This document shows, piece by piece, positions 25,078 to 32,930 of a stretch of 64,000 nt of DNA. This stretch comes from an uncultured Dialister sp. GTDB taxonomy: Bacteria > Bacillota > Negativicutes > Veillonellales > Dialisteraceae. The translations under genes and the position numbers were made by a program. Where the stretch lies: the NCBI GenBank assembly GCA_902462205.1, contig CABQAR010000002.1:186001-250000 (forward strand). The letters run 5' to 3'. The notes under the pieces were generated by a model. The model was not told the origin of the DNA. It did no database searches and saw only the letters and a list, made by a program, of their open reading frames with translations. How positions within the stretch are numbered: the stretch's first letter is position 1; each line of letters opens with the position of its first letter.

Positions 25078-25536
25078 ATGATCAAGATACTCTTCATCAC
25101 CCACTCCGGCTCCGTCCGGCCGCCCATGGCGGAATTCATCATGAAAAAAATGGTCGCCGATGAAAACATGGGCGAAAATTTCTATATTTCCTCCGCCCAC
25201 GTCCAGAAAGCGGAAGGCGATAAGCTTGACGAGAAAGCAAGAGAGACACTCGAGAAAAACGGCGTCCCGCCCTCCGACAAAACCTGCCAGCCCCTCGCAT
25301 GGCGGGACTACGACATGTACACCACCGTCATCCTCATGGACGAGGAAGAAAAATGGCCGTTCATGAAAATCATCGGCGGAGACCCGGAGCACAAAGTCCA
25401 CCGCCTCGCCGAATACGCAGGCATCCACGGCGATATCATGAATCCGGAAAAAACAGGCGACTACGACACCACCTTCCGCGCCTCCCTCTCCGGCTGCGCC
25501 CACCTCTACGAAAAACTCCGCGACTGGGTAAAATAA
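25078..25536 (+). CDS. Low-molecular-weight protein tyrosine phosphatase fold lacking catalytic residues
   Basis: 152 residues from ATG 25078 (AAAGG 7 nt upstream). The protein aligns end to end with LMW-PTP: the P-loop position reads ILFITHSGSVRPPMAE. In the active enzyme this is C-x5-R-S; here the nucleophile Cys is Thr8, Arg14 is kept, and Ser is Pro15. The acid/base Asp of the late DPxP-type loop is Asn122 (DIMNPEKTGDYD). Both catalytic residues are therefore missing, so it is probably a pseudophosphatase or a binding protein with this fold. Neighbours give no clue. Confidence 0.75.
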   Translation: MIKILFITHSGSVRPPMAEFIMKKMVADENMGENFYISSAHVQKAEGDKLDEKARETLEKNGVPPSDKTCQPLAWRDYDMYTTVILMDEEEKWPFMKIIGGDPEHKVHRLAEYAGIHGDIMNPEKTGDYDTTFRASLSGCAHLYEKLRDWVK

Positions 25537-25548
25537 CTTCACATCCCA

Positions 25549-25585
25549 TCAAAAAACGCTGCCCCCCCAAACGGACAGCGTCTTT
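25549..25585. terminator. Terminator shared by convergent genes
   Basis: ACGCTG (25556-25561) pairs with CAGCGT (25576-25581), with A and T runs outside. A near copy, including the preceding CCCATCAAAAAACGCTGCCC phrase, ends the corA gene at 30846-30874. Confidence 0.7.
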
Positions 25586-25594
25586 TATTATTCA

Positions 25595-26401
25595 TTATGG
25601 ATTCCCTTCAGAAACCCAGCCTCTGAGTTCTTTGATCTCATCAAGCAGTTCTTCATGGGTCAGTTTCTCATGCGGCTCATACTCCAGAACCACGTTTGCA
25701 TCGGGAGCGTATCTCCCTGCCCAGTGCATGATCCGTCGTATATCTGCCGTTCCATGGCGATAATCCAGGTGCTGATCGGTCATGCCATCATTGTTATGGA
25801 CATGGAATCCTTTCACCCGATTCCCATAAGTGGCAAGGAATTTCTCAATATCCAGTCCGTTTACATTGGCATGGCCGATATCAATCAACGAAAATGCATC
25901 GGGAATGTCTTCAAAAATCCTGAAATATTCTTCATTGCTGAATAAATGATTTTTAAGCTTCTGCCTGCACAGATTTTCTATGACGAAATTAACTCCATAT
26001 TTTTTGGAAGATGCATTCAGCATACGCATCACCTGATAAGCATTGGCCTGCTTTTCTGCAATTTCCTCTTTTTCAAACTGGAGCTGTGAGTAATGGAATA
26101 CCACATGCCTTACATGATTTGCTGCCGCAAGGGAAAATACCCTGTCATAGCTGTCCATAAGCCACTGATGTTCTTCGGAGCCCATATCGGAAGTGGCCTC
26201 GATCCGGACATACGGCCCGTGGAATGTAATCGGACAGGTTAATTCAGGGACCTTGCCGCACAGCTTCTCCCAGTATGCGCCGCTATGGGTAAAAGCCGTC
26301 AGCTCCACCCCCAGATCTTCATCCCCCACGGAGCAGATCCAATCAGAAAACTCTGCAAAATGTGCAGTTCCGACAATCAAGTCACTGATAAAATATTTCA
26401 T
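25595..26401 (-). CDS. Sugar phosphate isomerase/epimerase-like TIM-barrel protein of the Ugp-like operon
   Basis: 268 residues with the AP-endonuclease-2-like barrel: LGVELTAF, ITFHGPYVRIEAT (near residue 60), HVVFHYSQLQF (near 99), NFVIENLC (near 138), SLIDIGHANVN (near 171), GFHVHNNDG (near 200) and VVLEYEP (near 240). The His, Glu and Asp residues in these strands match the divalent-metal site of such isomerases. It starts 9 nt after ugpC and ends the operon. In E. coli this place is held by the phosphodiesterase gene ugpQ; this protein is unrelated to UgpQ. A role in processing the imported compound is inferred. Confidence 0.8.
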   Translation of the reverse strand: MKYFISDLIVGTAHFAEFSDWICSVGDEDLGVELTAFTHSGAYWEKLCGKVPELTCPITFHGPYVRIEATSDMGSEEHQWLMDSYDRVFSLAAANHVRHVVFHYSQLQFEKEEIAEKQANAYQVMRMLNASSKKYGVNFVIENLCRQKLKNHLFSNEEYFRIFEDIPDAFSLIDIGHANVNGLDIEKFLATYGNRVKGFHVHNNDGMTDQHLDYRHGTADIRRIMHWAGRYAPDANVVLEYEPHEKLTHEELLDEIKELRGWVSEGNP

Positions 26402-26410
26402 ATCTTCTCC

Positions 26411-27493
26411 TTAATCCGGATAGCCTATGTTTTCTCCTGTCTCTCTGTTAAAGAAATGGATATCTCTTTCATCCACATGCCAATAGGCTGACATATTTCC
26501 CTGCAGGACATCTTCGCGCATAATGGAAATCACATCTTCTCCATTGACCGTGAAATAGTATCCCACACGACTTCCGTAATCTTCATGGTACTGTACGGTT
26601 ACCGGGATGTTCCCATCCCCTTCCGTTTCCGTTAAGGAGACATCTTCCGGCCGTACCCCCAGCTTCAGAGAGGTCACGCCGGATTTTTTTATCTTATCCA
26701 TCCATTTTTCTCCCAGCACGATGGAAGTCTGATTCATATGCAGCACATTTCCGTCCAGTTCCACATCAAAGATATTCATGGACGGAGAACCAATGAAGCG
26801 TGCGACAAATACGTTGGCAGGACGGTGATATACCATGTGCGGCGTATCCAGCATCTGTATGCGCCCGTCATTAATAACGGCGATCCTCTGTCCGACCGTC
26901 ATGGCTTCAATCTGGTCATGGGTGACATATACCATGGTCTGTCCGTAGATCTCATGGATTTTTACCAGCTCTTTCCTGGCATGTCCGCGCAGCTGCGCAT
27001 CCAGGTTGGAAAGAGGCTCATCAAGAAGAAAGAAATCCGACTGCTTTACAATGGCACGGGCCAGGGCGACACGCTGCCTCTGCCCGCCGGAAAGCTCTCT
27101 GGGAAGCCGTTTTTCAAGCCCCTCCAGATTCAGGATGCGGACCGCATCGGAAACACGCTTCCTGATTTCCTCCTCACTCTTATGGTTGACACGTAAACCA
27201 TAGGAAATATTCTTTTCCACGCTCATATGAGGAAACAGTGCATAGTTCTGAAATACCATTCCGATATTTCTGTCGCCGGGATCCATATTATTCGCAAGCT
27301 TTCCATTCAGATACAGCTCCCCGGAGCTGATGGTTTCCAGGCCGCTTATCATGCGAAGGATGGTTGATTTCCCGCAGCCGGAAGCGCCAAGGAGGATAAG
27401 CCTTTCTCCCTTATGGATCGCCAGATCCAGTCCTTTGATGACTTCCGTCTTTCCAAATTTCTTTACTACGTTTTTAAATTCAATGCTGTACAT
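26411..27493 (-). CDS. ugpC: UgpC/MsmK-type ABC transporter ATP-binding protein
   Basis: 360 residues: Walker A GASGCGKST (near residue 36), signature LSGGQRQR (near 135), Walker B FFLLDEPLSNLD, then a C-terminal OB-type regulatory domain (residues ~240-350, with LGVRPEDVSL near 290). This is the carbohydrate-uptake CUT1 ATPase type. It lies 9 nt after ugpE. Such ATPases are often shared between several sugar importers. Confidence 0.9.
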   Translation of the reverse strand: MYSIEFKNVVKKFGKTEVIKGLDLAIHKGERLILLGASGCGKSTILRMISGLETISSGELYLNGKLANNMDPGDRNIGMVFQNYALFPHMSVEKNISYGLRVNHKSEEEIRKRVSDAVRILNLEGLEKRLPRELSGGQRQRVALARAIVKQSDFFLLDEPLSNLDAQLRGHARKELVKIHEIYGQTMVYVTHDQIEAMTVGQRIAVINDGRIQMLDTPHMVYHRPANVFVARFIGSPSMNIFDVELDGNVLHMNQTSIVLGEKWMDKIKKSGVTSLKLGVRPEDVSLTETEGDGNIPVTVQYHEDYGSRVGYYFTVNGEDVISIMREDVLQGNMSAYWHVDERDIHFFNRETGENIGYPD

Positions 27494-27502
27494 AATGATC
27501 CC

Positions 27503-28324
27503 TTATCCTTTAATACCAGACTGCGCAAAAGTACCGATGATGAAACGCTGGCAGATGGAATACAATCCCAGCGGAAGCAGCATGGTCAGGGTCGCCACGG
27601 CCATGGTGACCGGCACGTCCGTACCGCCTTCCGAGCTGACAAACATCTGCAGCGCCAGTGACAGCGTATAATTGACTTCACTTTTTATGATGATGGCAGG
27701 CCATACATATTCATTCCATGAATTGATGAAGAAAATAATCCCGATTGAAAGAATGGCCGGCTTTATGATAGGAACCACGATCGTCCTGAGCCTGGAAATA
27801 TGGGAGGCATGCTCCAAAGCAGCCACTTCCATAAGTGACAGGGGAATCCCTTTCATATACTGCCGCAAAAGGAATATCCCCGTCGCATCAGCCAGCTGGG
27901 GAAGCGCCACGCCGTATATGCTGTCTACCAGTCCGATGTCAGAAAGTGTGATATAGTTAGGAATCATCGTAACGGTAAATGGTATGAAAATGGTACTGAT
28001 CAGAAGGAAATACAAAAGTGTTTTCCCTTTAAAATGGAAAAATACAAACGCATATGCCGCAAAAAGCCCTGTAACCAGTTTGAAAAGAGTAACCAACGCG
28101 GCAATGATGAACGTATTGGATAATATCCGCGCAAACTGGATGGTGGAAAATACCCTTTCATAAGCGGAAAAAGTAGGATCCTTCGGAATCAGCGAGGAGG
28201 AAGAAAACGCTTCACTCATCGGCTTAAAGGAGGTAGACAGGGAAAACAGCAACGGATATATAAGCATAAGGACAAGGATGATGAAGAGAACATGCCATTT
28301 GAATTCAGATGAATTAATTTTCAT
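27503..28324 (-). CDS. ugpE: UgpE-type ABC transporter permease
   Basis: 273 residues, six membrane segments, with the EAA loop seen as MEVAALEHASHISRLRTIVV-type sequence near residue 165 and the CUT1 motif PLLFSLSTSFKPMSE near the N-terminus. ATG 28324 lies 11 nt inside the end of ugpA, so the two permease genes are translationally coupled. AAAGGAG precedes it. Confidence 0.88.
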   Translation of the reverse strand: MKINSSEFKWHVLFIILVLMLIYPLLFSLSTSFKPMSEAFSSSSLIPKDPTFSAYERVFSTIQFARILSNTFIIAALVTLFKLVTGLFAAYAFVFFHFKGKTLLYFLLISTIFIPFTVTMIPNYITLSDIGLVDSIYGVALPQLADATGIFLLRQYMKGIPLSLMEVAALEHASHISRLRTIVVPIIKPAILSIGIIFFINSWNEYVWPAIIIKSEVNYTLSLALQMFVSSEGGTDVPVTMAVATLTMLLPLGLYSICQRFIIGTFAQSGIKG

Positions 28325-29222
28325 AATAAACTCCTTTCTCTACAAAACGGAACTCAAAGTAGAGGAGAAGCAAGAAGATAAGCATCGTCACAATGGCAAG
28401 CGCTGCCGACATCCCTGTCTCATAAAACGTAAATGCATAATCATATCCCTGATAAATGATATTTGAGCTCGCATCATTCGGGCCGCCCTGCGTCAGAACC
28501 TTGATCGGCGTAAAAACGTACTGCAATCCCTGCACAATCGTCATGATCAGGATGTATACCGCCGTAGATGACGTCAGGGGCATCACGATATGCGTAAAAA
28601 TATTTCTGTTTGACGCATGTTCCAGCTTGGCCGCTTCAATCAGTTCCTCAGGAACGCTGTTCATCCCGGAAAGAAGTATCAGGAAATTGTAACCAAACGC
28701 TTTATATACAGCCACCAGGCTGATGACAAGGATGACGAGCCCCGGAGTCTTTGACCAGGCGGGAAGCGTCATGCCGACATATCCTGCCAGATCTGCCACC
28801 GGACCGGACACCGGATTGAAAATCCACTGAAAGAGGATGGCTCCGACCACAAGGGCAATCAATGACGACGAGAAAAGAAGTGCCTTATATACATGTTTCC
28901 CCGTTTTCATCAGGAATGTATTGATGTAAGACAAGATATAAGGTAACAAGAAATTGAACAGCACAAGGATTACGATATACAGCAGGGTATTCTGGACAAC
29001 CTGCAGCGTCACCGGATCCGTCAGAAGATTTATATAATTCTGAAATGCCACAAATTTCATATTGGGCGATACCATGTTCCATCGGAAAAAACTCAGATAC
29101 AAAGTATACGCCAATGGATAAAACATAAAAAGAAGAAATACCGCAAGAGCCGGCATGATAAACAAGATGGCAAGCCTTTTCTCACGTTTCAGATATTCCG
29201 CTATCTGTCCTTCATGATTCAT
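28314..29222 (-). CDS. ugpA: UgpA-type ABC transporter permease
   Basis: 302 residues, six membrane segments. CUT1 features are MFYPLAYTLYLSFFRWN near residue 34 and the EAA loop ELIEAAKLEHASNRNIFTHI near residue 190. It pairs with UgpE. GGGAGAATGAATA precedes the ATG. Confidence 0.88.
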   Translation of the reverse strand: MNHEGQIAEYLKREKRLAILFIMPALAVFLLFMFYPLAYTLYLSFFRWNMVSPNMKFVAFQNYINLLTDPVTLQVVQNTLLYIVILVLFNFLLPYILSYINTFLMKTGKHVYKALLFSSSLIALVVGAILFQWIFNPVSGPVADLAGYVGMTLPAWSKTPGLVILVISLVAVYKAFGYNFLILLSGMNSVPEELIEAAKLEHASNRNIFTHIVMPLTSSTAVYILIMTIVQGLQYVFTPIKVLTQGGPNDASSNIIYQGYDYAFTFYETGMSAALAIVTMLIFLLLLYFEFRFVEKGVYYEN

Positions 29223-29261
29223 TATTCATTCTCCCAAATTTTTATATTCCGTAAAAGAAAG

Positions 29262-29290
29262 AAAGGGGCCGCAGAAAGCCGCGACCCCAC
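29262..29290 (-). terminator. Intercistronic hairpin between ugpB and ugpA
   Basis: On the minus strand GGGGTCGC (29281-29288) pairs with GCGGCCCC (29265-29272), followed by T-rich sequence. Such a partial terminator would let the binding protein be made in excess of the permeases. Confidence 0.6.
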
Positions 29291-29303
29291 CTTCTTCTAT
29301 CCG

Positions 29304-30602
29304 TTATTTCAAAAGAGCGTTCAAATCATCCTGCGCTTTTTTCAGAGCCGCAGATGGTTCTGCACCGCCTAAAATCTGATCACGGACATCAGCAAACATT
29401 TTCTCTGCCTTGACGCCCACGTCTCCGGGGAATGCCACCCATGGAGACAACGTCGGCAGTTCATCGAATGCCACCTTCAATGCCGGGGTCTTGGCGATTG
29501 CTTCCTTAATTGCCGGATCATTGACAACTTCCTGTCTTGGCGGGAGATATCCGGTATTGATCGTCCACTGTGCCAGATATTTCGGCTGCATGATAAATTT
29601 CATGAATTCCCAGGCTGCCTGCTGTTCCTCTTTAGACAGTGCGGTTACAGCGAGGAAATTTCCGCCGGCGGGGATCTGTACTTTCTTATCGCCAAATGCA
29701 GGGAACGGGCACGCCATGACATTGAACTTGGAGGACTGTGTCACGGTGCCTATTTTTGCACTTGTTCCAAGCAGAATGCCGACCTTGCCGCTATAGAAGG
29801 ATGCAATGCCTTCATCCGCTGCGATATGCAGTGCCGATTTATCTTTAAGAACCATATCTGCATACAGCTGATAGGCTTCCGCAGATTCTTTGGAAGCAAA
29901 CACGGCTTTATTGTCTTTCAGAATTTCTGCACCGTTGGAAGTCAGGAGTCCCTGGGTTGCCCAGTTATCTTTATATTCCTGCATGTAGAAACCATATTCC
30001 CCTGTCTTGTCATGGATGGCTTTTGCTGCCGCCCGTACCTCTTCCCATGTTTTGGGAGCCGCATTCGGATCCAGTCCTGCTGCAGCAAACAGATCCGGAT
30101 TGTAATAAATAATCGGTGCGCTGATGGAGAATGGAAGACCGATCTGCTTATTCCCTACCTTTGCAAGGCCAAGAACGTTGGGCAGATAATTCTTTTCCAG
30201 ATAATCTTTCTCAGAAGAATCCTTCTCCAGATCCGCCGGGGAAACATATTTGAAATTCTGATCAAAATATTTCAGATAGTTATACCCGATCATCGCAATA
30301 GAAGGGGACTTCCCGGAAGCGACATCGGCCTGCAGATTTTTCATCAGCCCCGGATACATGTCAGGATTGTATACTTCCTTGACGATGATTTTGTCCTGCG
30401 ACTTATTGAAGTCGTCCACCATCTGCTTTATAACCGGTGCGCCAAAATTCTTGGTATACACATGCCAGAATGTCACAACCGTCCTGCCATTTTCTTTTGT
30501 TGCTGATTTGGCAGGCGCATTTCCACCGCCGCCGCAACCTGTAGCTGCCACCATGAATAAACCCGCAAATATCAGGCAGAGCCACTTGAAAAGTTTTCTC
30601 AC
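29304..30602 (-). CDS. ugpB: UgpB-like ABC transporter substrate-binding lipoprotein
   Basis: 432 residues from GTG 30602 (AAGGGG upstream). The signal peptide ends at the lipobox VAATGC (Cys23). The body is a cluster D (family 1) binding protein, as in VTFWHVYTKNFGAPVIKQM-type start, ADVASGKSPSIAMIG (near residue 92), PFSISAPIIYYNPDLF (near 160) and IPAGGNFLAVTA. These match glycerol-3-phosphate or sugar binders; the exact ligand is inferred from family only. First gene of a five-gene operon ugpB-A-E-C and a TIM-barrel gene. The 283 nt between it and corA hold only an AT-rich control region and the corA terminator. Confidence 0.85.
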   Translation of the reverse strand: MRKLFKWLCLIFAGLFMVAATGCGGGGNAPAKSATKENGRTVVTFWHVYTKNFGAPVIKQMVDDFNKSQDKIIVKEVYNPDMYPGLMKNLQADVASGKSPSIAMIGYNYLKYFDQNFKYVSPADLEKDSSEKDYLEKNYLPNVLGLAKVGNKQIGLPFSISAPIIYYNPDLFAAAGLDPNAAPKTWEEVRAAAKAIHDKTGEYGFYMQEYKDNWATQGLLTSNGAEILKDNKAVFASKESAEAYQLYADMVLKDKSALHIAADEGIASFYSGKVGILLGTSAKIGTVTQSSKFNVMACPFPAFGDKKVQIPAGGNFLAVTALSKEEQQAAWEFMKFIMQPKYLAQWTINTGYLPPRQEVVNDPAIKEAIAKTPALKVAFDELPTLSPWVAFPGDVGVKAEKMFADVRDQILGGAEPSAALKKAQDDLNALLK

Positions 30603-30845
30603 GATACCCCTTCTTTCTTTACCAATAATAAAAATGACTCAAAAAAACGGCAAATCACTTACATACACTCCCTATCCATATTTGTCCATCTGAACAAATC
30701 AAGTATATTAATTAAGCAATTTACCTTATTTTCTGCATTATATCATAGAAATACTATTCAGAAAATACACTTATCACACTTTTACAATCCACAAGCATAT
30801 ATTACAAAAATACCAAGTCAAACATCCTGATCACTATCATCCCAT

Positions 30846-30874
30846 CAAAAAACGCTGCCCAAAACGGACAGCGT
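30846..30874 (-). terminator. Terminator after corA
   Basis: On the minus strand ACGCTGTCC (30866-30874) pairs with GGGCAGCGT (30852-30860), then six T. It is nearly the same sequence as the terminator at 25549-25585. Confidence 0.8.
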
Positions 30875-30885
30875 CTTTTAGTTTT

Positions 30886-31836
30886 TTACAGCATGTCTTT
30901 TTTCCACAGCACCACGGCGGTAACGATGGTCGTCACGATTCCGAGCAGGATGACTGTGGCGAAGCCTATTTCCGATTCCTGCCACGGGACGGGCACGTTG
31001 ATTCCCCACAGGCTGAAGATGAGGGTCGGGACGGCGAGGAGGATGGTCACGGAGGTCAGGAATTTCATGATCTGCGACAGCCTGTTTGAAATGATGGACG
31101 AGAAGGAATCCATCATGGACATCAGGATGTTCGTGTATATTTCCACCATTTCCAAGGCCTGCTTGTTTTCGATGATGACGTCTTCGAGAAGGTCTTCATC
31201 TTCTTCGTACATTTTCAGCAGCGTATGGACCGGGCTGTTGCGGAGACGCATCAGGCGTTCCATCACGTTTTCATTCGCATGGAGGGCGAAGTTGAAGTAG
31301 GTCAGGGATTTCTGCAGTTCCAGCATACGGAAAAGCTCTTTGTTCTGCAGGGATTTCCGCACCTGCGTTTCTATGCCGTCCGTCTTTTTATAAATCTGCT
31401 GCAGGAAATACAGGAAGGAAGACGATGCGGCGGACAGGATCTGGAAAAGGAACCTTGTCTTTTTATAGGTCTGGAAAGAGGCGTAATTATTGGCGATGAA
31501 TTTCTGGATAACCGAGTTCTGTTCCAGGCAGACCGTGACAAAAAGCTGCTTGGTGATGAATATGCCGAGCGGCAGCGCGTCGTAGGCGTCTGTTTCCAGA
31601 ACGACCGGCGTATTGACGACGACGAAGATGTAGTCGTCCTCCAGTTCCACGTGGGAACGTTCTTCACGGTCGAGGGCGGTCTGCAGGGTGTCGACAGGGA
31701 TGCCTGTCAGTTCTTTCAGCTGTTCGAGTTCTTTTCCGTCAGGAGCAGAACAGTTGATCCATGAGCCTTTATCCAGAGCCTCCAGCTCTATGCGGCTGAG
31801 CACATGGTTTTCATCATGCTTGTAAGCAGTGATCAT
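30886..31836 (-). CDS. corA: CorA-family divalent cation transporter
   Basis: 316 residues: a large cytosolic N-terminal part (to ~250) with a long coiled helix, then two membrane segments at the C-terminus and a short basic tail (WKKDML). The pore signature, normally YGMN, reads WGIN here (near residue 282), followed by VPVPW in the outer loop. GMN-to-GIN variants are known in the superfamily and may alter ion choice; transport of Mg2+ is the default guess. AAGGAGG precedes the ATG. Stand-alone. The 242 nt between it and aroD contain only the aroD terminator. Confidence 0.88.
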   Translation of the reverse strand: MITAYKHDENHVLSRIELEALDKGSWINCSAPDGKELEQLKELTGIPVDTLQTALDREERSHVELEDDYIFVVVNTPVVLETDAYDALPLGIFITKQLFVTVCLEQNSVIQKFIANNYASFQTYKKTRFLFQILSAASSSFLYFLQQIYKKTDGIETQVRKSLQNKELFRMLELQKSLTYFNFALHANENVMERLMRLRNSPVHTLLKMYEEDEDLLEDVIIENKQALEMVEIYTNILMSMMDSFSSIISNRLSQIMKFLTSVTILLAVPTLIFSLWGINVPVPWQESEIGFATVILLGIVTTIVTAVVLWKKDML

Positions 31837-32031
31837 TTCTACCCCCTCCTTCCGTATTCATCAAAGCCGGCGGATATTTCTTTCATAACCTGTGATTCCG
31901 CTATAATCCATCTTTTAATATAGTGATTCAAAGGAAATATGTCAATCGCAAAATGTATGAATCAGGGGTTCTGCCGCCATATTGACAGAAATCAGGCGGA
32001 ATTATTTCCAATTCATGACACAGCGTCCGTC

Positions 32032-32063
32032 AAAAAGGCTGTGACGGATGATTTCGCCACAGC
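32032..32063 (-). terminator. Terminator after aroD
   Basis: On the minus strand GCTGTG (32058-32063) pairs with CACAGC (32038-32043), followed by CTTTTT. Confidence 0.7.
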
Positions 32064-32078
32064 TCTGCCGTTTTTATC

Positions 32079-32819
32079 TTATTCCCCATATAAGGCTTCG
32101 AGAATGCGGCGCATGTCTGCCACGCCGATTTGTCCCGGCGCGCTCGCTTTTTCTCCCGCCGCGAAGGTCATGTCGCCGCCGAAGCCGCCGCCTGCCACGC
32201 GCGTGAGGATGCCGGCCCGCCCCATTCCGATCAGGACGAGCGGCTTGTCCGTGCGTTTTTTCATCCTCCTTGCCGCGGAAAAGACGGACAGCACGTCCTC
32301 CTCCGTCTGAGGCATGACGGCTATTTTCAGCATATCCGCCCCCGATTCGTCCATGCGTTCCAATTCTCCGACCATGTCCCGTTCCGACATCATCCCGTCA
32401 AACCGATGGAAGCTGGCCAGCGCTTTTTTCCCTGATGCATGGATATGTTCGATGGCCGCCTTTGCGTTTCCGTCCTGATGACCCATTTCCACGTCGATGA
32501 TGTCCGCTTCTTCCAGCTCCGCCAGCTGCGAAAGAAAAGAAAAATAGTCTTCATCGCTTCCGATCCATGCGCCGCCCTGCTGTTTCGTCCGCAGTGTCAC
32601 AAGGACGGGGCAGGAGAAATATGTCCTGACCACCTGCATCGCATGCGAAAAATCATGATTGTCCCGGCTGAGTCCGTAATCGACACGCCACTCCAGCAGA
32701 TCAAGAGGAGCGCCGCGAAGCCTGCCGCATTCCTTTCCAAGGCTTTCCGTATCCGCTGAAACGAGCGGCACGCACAGCTTCGGCCGTCCTGTCCCGAATA
32801 CCACATTCCTGATTTCCAT
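32079..32819 (-). CDS. aroD: 3-Dehydroquinate dehydratase, type I
   Basis: 246 residues, a class I aldolase-like TIM barrel. Landmarks: LLEWRVDY (substrate-binding EWR, near residue 42), the catalytic His in ALASFHRFDG (near 137) and the Schiff-base Lys in DMLKIAVMP (near 165), with the closing GQIGVADMR. It makes 3-dehydroshikimate from 3-dehydroquinate, the third shikimate step. GGGAGG precedes the ATG. It stands alone, 23 kb from the other aro genes of the window, which together with it complete the route to chorismate. Confidence 0.95.
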   Translation of the reverse strand: MEIRNVVFGTGRPKLCVPLVSADTESLGKECGRLRGAPLDLLEWRVDYGLSRDNHDFSHAMQVVRTYFSCPVLVTLRTKQQGGAWIGSDEDYFSFLSQLAELEEADIIDVEMGHQDGNAKAAIEHIHASGKKALASFHRFDGMMSERDMVGELERMDESGADMLKIAVMPQTEEDVLSVFSAARRMKKRTDKPLVLIGMGRAGILTRVAGGGFGGDMTFAAGEKASAPGQIGVADMRRILEALYGE

Positions 32820-32893
32820 CCACGCCCTCCCTGCATTCTATTTCCTTTATTATATCCCATCAGAAGCTATTTCCTATTCCACTGCAAAAAATA

Positions 32894-32924
32894 AAAACGC
32901 ATGGAATATTTCCACACGTTTTTT
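32894..32924 (-). terminator. Terminator after brnQ
   Basis: A stem of AAAACGTGTGGAA with TTCCATGCGTTTT on the minus strand (two G-U or mismatched positions), then T run. Confidence 0.75.
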
Positions 32925-32930
32925 GAAAAG

